Shown: positions 34,270-44,142, counted from the stretch's first letter. The stretch is 64,000 nucleotides of DNA from Pseudaminobacter sp047739745 (GCF_047739745.1 NZ_JBLLVA010000019.1:1-64000), one strand, 5' to 3'. Made by a program: numbers and translations. Notes: a model not told the origin generated them from the letters alone.

Positions 34270-36684
34270 TCAATGAGCCAGGGTTTTTCCCGCCTCGCCC
34301 GACGTTTCTGCCGAGGACGCCGCCGTCTCGACTGGCTCGACCCACTCGATCGGCTCGGGCATGCGGACCAGCGCGTGGCGCAGCACTTCGCCGACCCTGG
34401 ATACCGGAATAATCTCCATGCCGCTCTTCACATTGTCCGGAATCTCGGCCAAATCCTTGGCGTTTTCTTCCGGGATCAGCACCTTCTTGATGCCGCCGCG
34501 AAGCGCTGCGAGCAGCTTCTCCTTGAGGCCGCCGATCGGCAGAACCCTGCCACGTAGCGTGATCTCGCCGGTCATGGCGACATCAGCCCGGACCGGGATT
34601 CCGGTCAGCACCGAAACGATCGCGGTCGCCATGGCAACGCCCGCCGACGGACCATCCTTGGGCGTCGCGCCTTCCGGCACGTGCACGTGGATGTCGCGCT
34701 TGTCGAACAGCGGCGGCTCGATACCGAAATCGATTGCGCGGGAGTGGACATAGGATGCCGCCGCGGAGATCGATTCCTTCATGACGTCCCGGAGGTTGCC
34801 GGTAACCGTCATCTTGCCCTTGCCCGGCATCATCACGCCTTCGATCGTCAGCAGTTCGCCGCCGACCTCCGTCCAGGCAAGCCCGGTCACCACGCCGACC
34901 TGATCGTCAGCCTCGACCTGGCCGAAGCGGAAATGCGGCACGCCAAGATAGTCGGACAGATTGTCCGGCGTGACCTTCACCGACTTCTTCTTGGTCTTGA
35001 TGATCTCCGTGACGGCCTTGCGCCCAAGCTTCATCAGCTCGCGCTCGAGGCTGCGCACGCCGGCCTCACGCGTGTAGGTCTGGATGATCGCCCGGATCGC
35101 TTCTTCCGAAACGGAGAACTCCTTCGGCTGCAACGCGTGATCGCGCACCACCTTCGGCATCAGGTGCCGCTTGGCGATTTCGACCTTCTCGTCTTCGGTG
35201 TAGCCGGCAATACGGATGATTTCCATGCGGTCCATCAAGGGCGCTGGAATGTTCAGCGTATTGGCCGTCGTCACGAACATCACGCTCGAAAGGTCGTACT
35301 CGACCTCCAGATAGTGGTCCATGAACGTTGCGTTCTGCTCCGGATCAAGCACCTCGAGCAGCGCCGAAGACGGATCGCCACGGAAGTCCTGGCCCATCTT
35401 GTCGATCTCGTCGAGCAGGAAGAGCGGATTGGACTTCTTGGCCTTCTTCATCGACTGGATAACCTTACCGGGCATCGAGCCGATATAGGTGCGCCGGTGG
35501 CCGCGGATTTCAGCCTCATCGCGAACGCCGCCGAGTGCCATGCGAACGAACTCACGGCCGGTCGCCTTGGCGATCGACTTGCCAAGCGAAGTCTTGCCCA
35601 CGCCGGGAGGGCCGACGAGGCAAAGGATCGGTCCTTTGATCTTCTTCTGGCGGCTTTGCACGGCCAGATATTCGACGATGCGATCCTTGACCTTGTCGAG
35701 ACCGTAGTGATCGGCGTCGAGCACTTCCTGGGCAAAATGCAGATCCTGCTTGACCTTGGAGTTCCGGCCCCACGGGATCGACAGCAGCCAGTCCAGATAA
35801 TTGCGCACGACGGTCGATTCCGCCGACATTGGCGACATGGAACGCAGCTTCTTCAGCTCGCCCTCGGCCTTCTCGCGCGCTTCCTTGGAAAGCTTCGTCT
35901 TCTTGATGCGCGCCTCCAGTTCGGCCACCTCGTCGCGGCCGTCCTCGCCCTCGCCGAGCTCCTTCTGGATCGCCTTCATCTGCTCGTTGAGATAATATTC
36001 GCGCTGGGTCTTCTCCATCTGGCGCTTGACGCGCGAGCGGATGCGCTTCTCCACCTGAAGGACGGAGATTTCCGCTTCCATGAAGCCCATGGTCTTCTCA
36101 AGCCGCTCACGCACCGAAAGGGTGGCAAGCATCTCCTGCTTTTCGGGAATCTTGATAGCGAGATGCGAAGCCACCGTGTCGGCCAGCTTGGAATAGTCGT
36201 CGATCTGGCTGGTCGCGCCAACGACCTCGGGCGAAATCTTCTTGTTCAGCTTCACATAGTTTTCGAAGTCGACCACGACCGAGCGGGCAAGCGCTTCGAT
36301 CTCGATTTCCTCTTCTTCCGGCTCGATGAGCTCGATTGCTCTGGCCTCATGGAAATCGTCACGATCGGTAAACTCGGCGATGCGGGCGCGCGCCGTGCCT
36401 TCGACCAGCACTTTTACCGTGCCGTCCGGCAGCTTCAAAAGCTGGAGAACGTTGGCGAGCGTGCCGACGTCGTAGATGGCATCGGGCTCGGGGTCGTCAT
36501 CGGCGGCGTTCATCTGGGTCGCTAGCAGGATCTGCGTCTCCGCGCCCATTACCTCTTCCAGCGCCTTGATCGACTTTTCGCGTCCCACGAACAGCGGAAC
36601 GATCATGTGCGGAAACACCACGATGTCGCGCAGCGGGAGCACTGCAAACACGGCGTCGCCGGAAGACCTGGGTATCTTGGCCAT
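34270..36684 (-). CDS. lon: ATP-dependent protease Lon
   Basis: 804 residues, degrading misfolded and regulatory proteins (CcrM and others in alphaproteobacteria). The N-terminal substrate domain (about 10-205, VLPLRDIVVFPHM), a long helical linker, the AAA+ module (GPPGVGKTSLGK; Walker B LFLLDEIDKM) and the C-terminal Ser-Lys protease domain (PKDGPSAGVAM with the catalytic Ser) are all in place. The ATG at 36684 (MAKIPRSS) follows AGGAAAGG. It has its own terminator. No clear RpoH-type heat-shock promoter was found upstream. Confidence 0.97.
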   Translation of the reverse strand: MAKIPRSSGDAVFAVLPLRDIVVFPHMIVPLFVGREKSIKALEEVMGAETQILLATQMNAADDDPEPDAIYDVGTLANVLQLLKLPDGTVKVLVEGTARARIAEFTDRDDFHEARAIELIEPEEEEIEIEALARSVVVDFENYVKLNKKISPEVVGATSQIDDYSKLADTVASHLAIKIPEKQEMLATLSVRERLEKTMGFMEAEISVLQVEKRIRSRVKRQMEKTQREYYLNEQMKAIQKELGEGEDGRDEVAELEARIKKTKLSKEAREKAEGELKKLRSMSPMSAESTVVRNYLDWLLSIPWGRNSKVKQDLHFAQEVLDADHYGLDKVKDRIVEYLAVQSRQKKIKGPILCLVGPPGVGKTSLGKSIAKATGREFVRMALGGVRDEAEIRGHRRTYIGSMPGKVIQSMKKAKKSNPLFLLDEIDKMGQDFRGDPSSALLEVLDPEQNATFMDHYLEVEYDLSSVMFVTTANTLNIPAPLMDRMEIIRIAGYTEDEKVEIAKRHLMPKVVRDHALQPKEFSVSEEAIRAIIQTYTREAGVRSLERELMKLGRKAVTEIIKTKKKSVKVTPDNLSDYLGVPHFRFGQVEADDQVGVVTGLAWTEVGGELLTIEGVMMPGKGKMTVTGNLRDVMKESISAAASYVHSRAIDFGIEPPLFDKRDIHVHVPEGATPKDGPSAGVAMATAIVSVLTGIPVRADVAMTGEITLRGRVLPIGGLKEKLLAALRGGIKKVLIPEENAKDLAEIPDNVKSGMEIIPVSRVGEVLRHALVRMPEPIEWVEPVETAASSAETSGEAGKTLAH

Positions 36685-36930
36685 TGTCCAACCTTTCCTC
36701 TCGCGGCCGCGCATTGGCCAACCGCGATTCTCATATTAACGGCCGCGAACCGTTCCGCCTATCACCGTTGGTTACGGAGTTTTAAGCACGGAATGCAGCC
36801 ACGGCCTTTCGCTGTTAATTGGATGCGCGTCCGACAAAGATCAAGAGCCGGCAAGCCATCGCCGCGCCGCGCGGTCGGCCAAATGAAGCGGATGCAACGG
36901 AAGTTGCAGCCTCTCGAACGCGCATCATAA

Positions 36931-36958
36931 GAACACGGCGCCTTTCGGCGCCGCGTTC
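36931..36958 (-). terminator. clpX terminator hairpin
   Basis: GAACACGGCGCC (36931-36942) pairs with GGCGCCGCGTTC (36947-36958) around a TTTC loop, 24 bases after the clpX stop. The downstream T-run on the minus strand is short (TTCTT). Confidence 0.6.
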
Positions 36959-36981
36959 AAATGATTGTGCCTGAAGGGCAA

Positions 36982-38256
36982 TCACGCGCTGACATTGCCC
37001 TTCTTTTCCTTCTGCTCCGAGTAGATATAGAGCGGCCGGGCACTGCCGGTCACCACTTCCTCGGAGATCACGACTTCCTGAACGCCCTCGAGCGCCGGCA
37101 ATTCAAACATCGTGTCAAGCAGAATGGCTTCCATGATCGAGCGCAGGCCGCGCGCGCCGGTCTTGCGTTCGATCGCCCGCTTGGCGATAGCCGAAAGCGC
37201 ATTCTCATGGAACGACAGCTCGACATTCTCCATCTCGAACAAGCGTTGATACTGCTTCACCAGCGCGTTCTTCGGTTCGGTGAGAATCTGGATGAGCGCC
37301 GGCTCGTCGAGGTCCTCCAGCGTCGCCAGAACCGGCAGGCGGCCGACGAATTCCGGAATGAGGCCGAATTTCAGCAGATCCTCGGGCTCTACCTGACGGA
37401 ACAGGTCGCCCGCACGGCGGTCCTCAGGCGAGGCAACCGTCGCGCCGAAGCCGATCGAGGTCTTGCGGCCGCGATCAGAAATGATCCGGTCGAGTCCGGC
37501 AAAGGCCCCGCCGCAGATGAACAGGATGTTGGCCGTGTCGACCTGCAGGAATTCCTGCTGCGGATGCTTCCTGCCACCCTGCGGCGGCACGGAGGCGACC
37601 GTGCCTTCCATGATCTTGAGCAGTGCCTGCTGCACGCCTTCACCCGACACGTCGCGGGTTATCGACGGATTGTCAGACTTGCGGCTGATCTTGTCGATCT
37701 CGTCGATATAGACGATGCCGCGCTGGGCGCGCTCGACATTGTAGTCGGCCGACTGAAGCAGCTTCAGAATGATGTTCTCGACATCCTCACCGACATAGCC
37801 GGCTTCCGTCAGCGTCGTGGCATCGGCCATGGTGAACGGCACGTCAATGATGCGGGCGAGCGTCTGCGCCAAAAGCGTCTTGCCGCAGCCGGTGGGGCCG
37901 ATCAGCAGGATGTTGGATTTCGCGAGCTCCACGTCGTTGTTCTTCGACGCGTGGGCCAGCCGCTTGTAGTGGTTGTGAACCGCGACCGATAGAACGCGCT
38001 TGGCATAGGGTTGACCGATCACATAGTCGTCCAACACCGCCAGGATTTCCTGCGGAGTCGGAACACCCTCGCGAGACTTCACCATGGAAGTCTTGTTTTC
38101 CTCACGGATGATGTCCATGCAAAGCTCGACGCATTCGTCGCAGATGAAGACCGTCGGGCCGGCGATCAGCTTGCGTACCTCATGCTGGCTTTTTCCGCAG
38201 AACGAGCAATAAAGCGTGTTCTTGGAATCACCCCCGCCGTTGCTGACCTTGCTCAT
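36982..38256 (-). CDS. clpX: ATP-dependent Clp protease ATP-binding subunit ClpX
   Basis: 424 residues, the unfoldase that feeds substrates to ClpP; in alphaproteobacteria it clears cell-cycle regulators such as CtrA. The N-terminal zinc domain has Cys17, Cys20, Cys39 and Cys42. Walker A is GPTGCGKT, Walker B VYIDEIDK, the ClpP-docking IGF loop is in TSIGFGATV, and a sensor-2 arginine lies in GARGLRS. The ATG at 38256 gives the standard MSKVSNGGGDSKNTLYC start; an in-frame TTG three codons upstream is unlikely. It follows clpP by about 290 bases. Confidence 0.97.
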   Translation of the reverse strand: MSKVSNGGGDSKNTLYCSFCGKSQHEVRKLIAGPTVFICDECVELCMDIIREENKTSMVKSREGVPTPQEILAVLDDYVIGQPYAKRVLSVAVHNHYKRLAHASKNNDVELAKSNILLIGPTGCGKTLLAQTLARIIDVPFTMADATTLTEAGYVGEDVENIILKLLQSADYNVERAQRGIVYIDEIDKISRKSDNPSITRDVSGEGVQQALLKIMEGTVASVPPQGGRKHPQQEFLQVDTANILFICGGAFAGLDRIISDRGRKTSIGFGATVASPEDRRAGDLFRQVEPEDLLKFGLIPEFVGRLPVLATLEDLDEPALIQILTEPKNALVKQYQRLFEMENVELSFHENALSAIAKRAIERKTGARGLRSIMEAILLDTMFELPALEGVQEVVISEEVVTGSARPLYIYSEQKEKKGNVSA

Positions 38257-38499
38257 TTTATCCAAGTCCTTTCAGAACTGCCTGGTCCTCAACCAGGCTG
38301 AACTCGACATGTTCCGCCGCTGGCGCTGTTCGCCGCAGCGGTTTGGCTCCTCAACGCGTTCCGTACCAAACACAACCCGGAAAACGCAGCGATGATTCGC
38401 AGCAACCCCACTGAAAAGCTAAGCTGCCTAACTCAATATAGGCTTAACGTAGGTCTTAGCGGCCGTCGAGGAAACAGCAAATTGTGACCGAATTGCCGC

Positions 38500-38533
38500 A
38501 AGCCCGCACAAAAGTGCGTCATTCGCCGGGCTT
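38500..38533 (-). terminator. hairpin after clpP
   Basis: AAGCCCG (38500-38506) pairs with CGGGCTT (38527-38533), with an inner CAC-AAAA-GTG hairpin. It starts 15 bases after the clpP stop, so clpX, a further 240 bases on, probably has its own promoter. The remaining spacer (38257-38499) shows only a small GCCTGG/CCAGGC hairpin near 38280-38298. Confidence 0.5.
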
Positions 38534-38547
38534 GTCCTGAAACTCCG

Positions 38548-39189
38548 TCACTTTGCCGTCAAGGATTCCTGCGTTTCCATCAATTCGCGGGATGAAATCA
38601 CCTTGTCGATCAACCCAAAGTCCCTCGCCTCATCGGCGGTCAGGAAATGGTCGCGATCGAGCGTTTTCTCGATGGTGTCATAGTCCTTGCCGGTGTGCTT
38701 GACGTAGACCTCGTTGAGGCGGCGCTTCAGCTTGATGATATCCTGCGCATGCCGTTCAATGTCCGATGCCTGGCCCTGGAAGCCGCCCGAGGGCTGATGG
38801 ACCATGATGCGGGCGTTCGGCGTTGCGAACCGCATGTCCTTATGGCCGGCGCAGAGCAGAAGCGAACCCATCGAAGCGGCCTGCCCGATGCAGAGCGTGG
38901 AAACCGCCGGCTTGATGAATTGCATCGTGTCATAGATCGCCAGGCCGCTCGTGACTACGCCGCCAGGCGAATTGATGTAGAGCGAAATTTCCTTCTTCGG
39001 GTTCTCTGCCTCAAGGAACAGGAGCTGGGCGCAAACCAGCGTCGCCATTCCGTCCTCAACCGGGCCGGTGATGAAGATGATGCGCTCCTTGAGGAGGCGC
39101 GAGAAAATGTCGTAGGCGCGCTCGCCGCGGTTGGTCTGTTCGACGACCATCGGCACGAGGTTCATTACGGTATCCACGGGGTGCTTCAT
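38548..39189 (-). CDS. clpP: ATP-dependent Clp protease proteolytic subunit
   Basis: A 213-residue serine peptidase forming the tetradecameric Clp chamber. The catalytic triad is visible with correct spacing: Ser106 (GQAASMGS), His131 (MVHQPSGG) and Asp180 (DRDHFL). The ATG at 39189 follows AAGGGA and gives the usual short propeptide region, MKHPVDTVMNLVP. It precedes clpX in the same direction. A RpoH-like promoter candidate lies at 39258-39288, fitting heat-shock control. Confidence 0.97.
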   Translation of the reverse strand: MKHPVDTVMNLVPMVVEQTNRGERAYDIFSRLLKERIIFITGPVEDGMATLVCAQLLFLEAENPKKEISLYINSPGGVVTSGLAIYDTMQFIKPAVSTLCIGQAASMGSLLLCAGHKDMRFATPNARIMVHQPSGGFQGQASDIERHAQDIIKLKRRLNEVYVKHTGKDYDTIEKTLDRDHFLTADEARDFGLIDKVISSRELMETQESLTAK

Positions 39190-39257
39190 AGATCGTCCCT
39201 TTGTCAGGATTTGGATTCCGGCGCTGGACGGCAGAATCATCGAGTGACTGTATCCGA

Positions 39258-39288
39258 TAAATAGGATGCGCCCTCCCTGTTGCGCAAG
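39258..39288 (-). promoter_or_regulatory. candidate RpoH-type promoter of clpP
   Basis: On the minus strand CTTGCG (39288-39283) and CCTATTTA (39265-39258) are 17 bases apart, near the alphaproteobacterial sigma-32 pattern CTTGAA-N17-CCATATT. The start codon is about 69 bases downstream. Confidence 0.35.
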
Positions 39289-39329
39289 GCCGACTGTAGC
39301 CCCGCGCGACTGTCCAAAGGTCAGGGCGG

Positions 39330-41930
39330 CTATCGCTCCAGCACTTCCTTGACGACGGTCGCAAGCTGTTTGAGCGAGAACGGCTTGGGCAGGAAGCCGA
39401 ATTGCGCGTCGGCCGGCAGATTGCGGGCAAATGCGTCCTCGGCATAACCGGACACGAAGATGAACCTGATGTCGGGCTGCAGCTTGCGCAATTCGCCAAG
39501 CAGCGTCGGACCGTCCATTTCCGGCATCACGACGTCGGAGACCACGACATCCACCTTGCCCTCGAGCTCGTGATAGACTTCCAGTGCCTCGACGCCGGAC
39601 GAGGCCTCATGCACCGTATAGCCGCGCGACGTCAGCGCACGCATGCCGCCCATGCGAACTGCGTCCTCGTCCTCCACAAGCAGCACGACCGCCGACCCCG
39701 AAAGGTCGCGCGCGGCTTCCGCCACCTTAGGCGCCGCCGCCTCTGCATCGGCGGATTGGACGGCAGGAGATTGCCGCCCGGCTTCAGCCACCGGCTTCGC
39801 CTCACCCACATGGCGTGGCAGGAAGATGCGAAATACGGTTCCCTTGCCGGGTTCGGAATCGCAGAAGATGAAGCCTCCGGTCTGCTTGATGATGCCATAG
39901 ACCATCGACAGGCCGAGGCCGGTGCCCTTGCCCACCTCCTTGGTGGTGAAGAACGGTTCGAACACCTTCTTCAGAACATCCGGCGGAATGCCGGTGCCCG
40001 TGTCCTCGACCTCAACCACGACATAGTCGGCGGGCGTCAGTTCGCGATATCCGTAGGCGCGGCACTCGTCTTCGGCCACGTTCTTGGTCCGAACCACAAG
40101 ATCGCCGCCATCAGGCATCGCGTCGCGTGCATTGACTGCAAGGTTCACGATGACCTGCTCGAACTGGCCGAGATCGACCTTCACCGGCCAGAGGTCGCGC
40201 CCATGGTCGACCCTGAGCTTGACGGAGGTGCCGACGAGGCGGGCAAGCAGCATGCGCAGATCAGCCAGAACGTCCGTCAGGTTCAGAACTTCAGGCCGCA
40301 GCGTCTGCTTGCGAGAAAACGCCAGCAATTGCCGCACCAGCGAGGCGGCGCGGTTGGCGTTCTGCTTGATGTTCATGATGTCGGGGAACGAGGGATCGGA
40401 CGGCCGGTGATTGGTCAAGAGAAGGTCGGAGGCCATGATGATGGCCGTCAGCACATTGTTGAAATCATGTGCGATGCCGCCGGCAAGCTGGCCGACAGCC
40501 TGCATCTTCTGGCTTTGGGCCATCTGGCTTTCGAGCGCCTTCTGCTCCGTGGTCTCAACCGCATAGACGATTGCCGCCTCCTCGGCATCTTCCCCATCAG
40601 CGCCATCGGCAATCGCGTTGACATAAAAGCGCATGTGGCGCTCTTCGTTGTCGGGCAGAACCGTCTCGATCGGCGGAATGTCGGCTTGCCGCTGCCGTGC
40701 CTTGTCGAGCGCGGCGGCAAGTGCCGAGCGGTCGCGCTCATGGATGACAGTATCAAGCCGCACGCGACGGTCGACCGCATCGCGATCGACCACGGTCGAA
40801 AACAGCGACAGGAAGGGTGCATTGGTGCGCAGGATGTGGCCGGCCTGATCGACGCCCGCGATGGCCATCGGCGTGGAGTTGAAGAAGCGCGTGAAGCGCA
40901 CCTCCGAAGCGCGCAGATCGGCTGACGAATCTTCGCCTTGCGTTCGGTTAAGGACGATGGTGCGCGTGGGGCCGCTCAGGCCTTCGCGGCTTGCCGATAC
41001 GCGATGCATGAACCGCACCGGCAGCGCCTCGCCGTTCACCGTCGCCAGATCGAGATCGATTATCGCGTTGCGCGTGGCGCCCGGATCGGCCTTGACAGAG
41101 CGCACCAGCGCCATGCCGTCGCCGGCGACGATCTCCTGCAGGGTAATGCCGCCCGGTGTGAAGCTTGCCAGATCGATGCCCAGCCACTCCGCCAGGGTGG
41201 CATTTATGTAGGTGATCCGCCCTTCCTGATCGGCCGAGAAGAATCCGGCCGGAGCATGATCGAGATGGTCGATTGCCTCCTGCAGGTCGAGGAAGAACCG
41301 CTCCTGCTCAGCGCGCTCCTTGGAAATATCCGCAAGTTGCCAGGAAAAAAACGGGGGCCGCTGGCCCGGCACGCTGAAGGCGCGCGCCCTGACGCGATAC
41401 CAGCGCGCACCCGGCTCGGAACCGGGGCGCACCGCTTGCGACAGGCGAAACTCGCCATCCCCAGGTTGGCCGTCGCGCAGGCCGGAGGCCAGGCGATAGA
41501 TCGTCGAGGACGCTTCGGGGATATCGGACAGGAGGCTCTCGACCGTTTTCAGATCGACGGGCGTGGTGGCCCCCGTCATATCGGCATAGGCGCGATTGGC
41601 GTAGATCACCCTGCCCTTGGTGTCGGTGACCATCAGCCCTTGCGACATCGAATCGACGAATGCCTTGGACAGTTGATCGGTCGTCGAGCGCGAGGCGATC
41701 TGCACGAACCCGATGGCTGTGGCGAACAGATAGCCTACGCCGATCATTGCCAGAACGCCGAGCATGCCAAGCAGGAACGGGTCGCCCAGGCGTTCCTGGA
41801 ATATGCCGAAAACGATCGCGGCTCCGGTGAGCACCACGATGAAGATAATCAGGCGCGTTACCGCGCCGGGGCGCGTGTGCTGATCGACGATCGGTACGGG
41901 ATAGAAATCCCCCCGTGTATCCTTAGCCAT
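39330..41930 (-). CDS. cckA: hybrid histidine kinase CckA
   Basis: 866 residues. It controls the cell cycle through ChpT to CtrA and CpdR. Two membrane helices (about 27-45 and 53-75) are followed by PAS-type regions (about 90-200, 215-330 and 345-465), then HisKA with phospho-His488 in GGIAHDFNN. The HATPase domain follows (NLAVNARDAM, DTGTGIPP, GTGLGLSMVYG), and a receiver domain with phospho-Asp799 (VSDVVMPEMDG) ends the chain. The reverse strand next door holds a lone FliO-like gene, the usual rhizobial arrangement. Confidence 0.96.
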   Translation of the reverse strand: MAKDTRGDFYPVPIVDQHTRPGAVTRLIIFIVVLTGAAIVFGIFQERLGDPFLLGMLGVLAMIGVGYLFATAIGFVQIASRSTTDQLSKAFVDSMSQGLMVTDTKGRVIYANRAYADMTGATTPVDLKTVESLLSDIPEASSTIYRLASGLRDGQPGDGEFRLSQAVRPGSEPGARWYRVRARAFSVPGQRPPFFSWQLADISKERAEQERFFLDLQEAIDHLDHAPAGFFSADQEGRITYINATLAEWLGIDLASFTPGGITLQEIVAGDGMALVRSVKADPGATRNAIIDLDLATVNGEALPVRFMHRVSASREGLSGPTRTIVLNRTQGEDSSADLRASEVRFTRFFNSTPMAIAGVDQAGHILRTNAPFLSLFSTVVDRDAVDRRVRLDTVIHERDRSALAAALDKARQRQADIPPIETVLPDNEERHMRFYVNAIADGADGEDAEEAAIVYAVETTEQKALESQMAQSQKMQAVGQLAGGIAHDFNNVLTAIIMASDLLLTNHRPSDPSFPDIMNIKQNANRAASLVRQLLAFSRKQTLRPEVLNLTDVLADLRMLLARLVGTSVKLRVDHGRDLWPVKVDLGQFEQVIVNLAVNARDAMPDGGDLVVRTKNVAEDECRAYGYRELTPADYVVVEVEDTGTGIPPDVLKKVFEPFFTTKEVGKGTGLGLSMVYGIIKQTGGFIFCDSEPGKGTVFRIFLPRHVGEAKPVAEAGRQSPAVQSADAEAAAPKVAEAARDLSGSAVVLLVEDEDAVRMGGMRALTSRGYTVHEASSGVEALEVYHELEGKVDVVVSDVVMPEMDGPTLLGELRKLQPDIRFIFVSGYAEDAFARNLPADAQFGFLPKPFSLKQLATVVKEVLER

Positions 41931-42153
41931 ACGTCCGTCTCTTGTCTTTGCCCCGGCCCAGTGCGCGCCGGCCCGGTTGAATCACATTCTTCCAGGCGCG
42001 GATAGGCATAGCTTGAAAAAGCGCGGCGAAAAACCGGGCAGTGCAACACGCTGTGCTTTTCCTCTCTCCACCGCCCACGAAAGCCGGCTTGCAGATATTG
42101 TCGCCGACAGTCTAGTGTTGCGTCCGGGCAACGAGGCATGGGGATGTTCGAGG

Positions 42154-42870
42154 ATGGAATGGCTGGATAGCATTGCCGGTCCGGGATACACATCGGCCTT
42201 ACTCTGGACATTTGCGGCGCTGATCTTCCTTGTTGTTGTCCTGATCATCATCAAGCTCATCCGCAGCATGACCTTCGGCACTTTCGTGGCTGGCGGACGC
42301 AACCGCAAGACGCGGCTTGCCGTGATGGACGCAACCGCGATCGACAGCAACCGACGGCTCGTGCTCGTTCGCCGTGACGATGTCGAGCATCTGATTCTGA
42401 TCGGCGGGCAGACCGACATTGTCGTCGAACGCGATATCCGCCTGAGCCAGCAGAAACGCCCGTCGCTTGCCGGCGAAAGCCGGCTCGAATCGCAGCAGGC
42501 AAGGCCACGACCGGCAGATCAGCCGCCCGCCCCACCGCAGCGGCAAACGCGCGAGGCGCCGCCGGTGCCGGTACGGCGTCCCGCTCCTCCGCCGGCACCA
42601 CCTCCTGCTGCTGTTGCACCAACCCCGCCTCAGCAAAGAATCGCGCCCCAGTCTCCCTCGCCGGCGCAGCCAACACCTGCACCGCCTCGGGAAACGCCGG
42701 CAATTCCCTTGAGCCCTCCCGCAGCACCGCGGGAGAATATTGACGACGAACTGGTAAGGGAGTTGGAGATTTCGCTCGACGACAAGCCGGCTGGATCGGA
42801 GCGCCGCGCCGCCTCCCTTGACGACGAGATGACGAAATTGCTGGACGAACTTTCCACCCACAAGAAGTAG
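42154..42870 (+). CDS. FliO-like membrane protein with Pro-rich tail
   Basis: 238 residues. A membrane helix at about 17-37 precedes a short FliO-type domain (RLAVMDATAIDSNRRLVLVRRDDVEHLILIGG region, residues 52-85). It is then mostly disordered and Pro-rich (RPAPPPAPPPAAVAPTPPQQ), ending in an acidic, helical C-terminus (NIDDELVREL, DDEMTKLLDEL). FliO helps assemble FliP in the flagellar export gate. No other flagellar gene is in the window, so either it acts from afar or has another role beside CckA. The start has GAGG directly upstream; the frame is open to 41977. Confidence 0.78.
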   Translation: MEWLDSIAGPGYTSALLWTFAALIFLVVVLIIIKLIRSMTFGTFVAGGRNRKTRLAVMDATAIDSNRRLVLVRRDDVEHLILIGGQTDIVVERDIRLSQQKRPSLAGESRLESQQARPRPADQPPAPPQRQTREAPPVPVRRPAPPPAPPPAAVAPTPPQQRIAPQSPSPAQPTPAPPRETPAIPLSPPAAPRENIDDELVRELEISLDDKPAGSERRAASLDDEMTKLLDELSTHKK

Positions 42871-43025
42871 GTGGAAAGCAACGGAACTTCGTGAGGATCG
42901 GACGAGCCGCTCTGTCTAATTCCTGCAAAAGCCGAAACTCGAGCCGCTGCCTCAAGCAGGACCGTGACTTCGCCGCTTCAGGCTGCGTGGTGAAACGGCC
43001 GATCAAGGCCGCCGGTGAGTTTCAG

Positions 43026-43946
43026 CTAGAGGACAACCACGTCGGTGCCCATCTTCACGCGACGATAGAGATCCATGACGTGGTCGTTGACCATCCGAAA
43101 GCAGCCATTGGAGGAATTGGTGCCGATAGTCTGCGGCTGGTTGGTGCCATGGATGCGGATGTGCGTGTCTTTCTTGCCTTGATAAAGGTAGATCGCCCGC
43201 GCGCCGAGCGGGTTGTCTGGGCCGCCCGGCATCCCGTCCTTGTACTGGCCATATTTCTTCGGTTCGCGCTTCTGCATGTCGAGCGTCGGAATCCAGCGCG
43301 GCCATTCCTGTTTGTCGCCGACCGTGGCCGTGCCCCTGAACTCAAGCCCTTCGCGACCGACCGCAATGGCGTAGCGGCGCGCGCTCGATGACGATTCAAC
43401 CAAATAGAGGTAGCGGGCGCCCGTATCGATGACGATGGTGCCGCGCGGATAACCTGAGAACGCAACCGATTGCGGCTCGAAATCGGACTTCACCTTGAAC
43501 TGCTTCCTGGACTGCTTCTGCTCGAGCACCGCGTCGAGCGCGCGTGTCTCGGGGAGCAGGCGCGGCGAAGACGGATCTCCGCCGAACAGTACGGAAAGGA
43601 ACCCGCCCTGCGGCCCGTTCTGCGTTTCGCTGCGAAGTTCGCCGTTGTTGCCGGTCAGCACGATCGAGGCCGGGTCTGCGAGCTTGCGTTTTGCGGCGGC
43701 CTCAGCTTCCTTCTTTTCCTTGGCCTGCGCCGCCTTCTTCGCCTTTGTGTCGGCCGTGGATTTTGCCAGCGACTTCTGCCGGACCTTTTCCTTCGCCGTT
43801 GGCTTTTTCACCTCCTTGCTGTCGCCCTCTTCGGATTTAGCCTTCGAGGGAAAGAGATATGTCTTGGCCGGCGCCTCGGCATGGGCAGGCATGGACATGC
43901 CGATGGCGGCGCAGAAACCCAGGAGAAAAAGGCTGCGAATATGCAT
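43026..43946 (-). CDS. L,D-transpeptidase (YkuD family)
   Basis: A 306-residue periplasmic enzyme that makes 3-3 peptidoglycan cross-links or anchors outer-membrane proteins. The YkuD motif is intact: His266 in RIHGTNQPQ and Cys282 in NSSNGCFRM. A signal peptide (LLGFCAAIGMSMPAHAEA) is followed by a Lys/Ala/Glu-rich segment (about 30-95), probably a flexible or helical spacer to reach the wall. The YkuD domain covers about residues 170-306. Rhizobiales use L,D-transpeptidases extensively for polar growth. It stands alone, with no partner gene. Confidence 0.93.
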   Translation of the reverse strand: MHIRSLFLLGFCAAIGMSMPAHAEAPAKTYLFPSKAKSEEGDSKEVKKPTAKEKVRQKSLAKSTADTKAKKAAQAKEKKEAEAAAKRKLADPASIVLTGNNGELRSETQNGPQGGFLSVLFGGDPSSPRLLPETRALDAVLEQKQSRKQFKVKSDFEPQSVAFSGYPRGTIVIDTGARYLYLVESSSSARRYAIAVGREGLEFRGTATVGDKQEWPRWIPTLDMQKREPKKYGQYKDGMPGGPDNPLGARAIYLYQGKKDTHIRIHGTNQPQTIGTNSSNGCFRMVNDHVMDLYRRVKMGTDVVVL

Positions 43947-44098
43947 GGCGGAACTTCCGAAATTCGATGCTGCGGCAGTGTAGAAACACGGCGAGATTGC
44001 CTAGACTGCCATCGCGCAATCTATAAGCAATTAACGCTTGAAATCTCAAGTGAGATCGCTTGCCGCCGCGCGCGGCCGGCAGCACGGAATCGTCATTT

Positions 44099-44132
44099 GC
44101 CGCGACTGTGTTCAAACGACAACAGTCGCGGC
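44099..44132 (-). terminator. secG terminator hairpin
   Basis: GCCGCGACTGT (44099-44109) pairs perfectly with ACAGTCGCGGC (44122-44132), 11 bp. It begins 10 bases after the secG stop. There is no T-run. Confidence 0.55.
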
Positions 44133-44142
44133 ATCAAAGCTC

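Noticed and set aside
34681..36525. 614-residue open frame opposite lon
   Set aside because: It lies wholly inside lon on the other strand, has biased His/Arg/Leu composition from high GC, and no RBS or family likeness.
33257..36800. RpoH-type promoter before lon or hupB
   Set aside because: The upstream sequences contain CTTAAA- or CTTGGT-like stretches but no partner -10 box at proper spacing.
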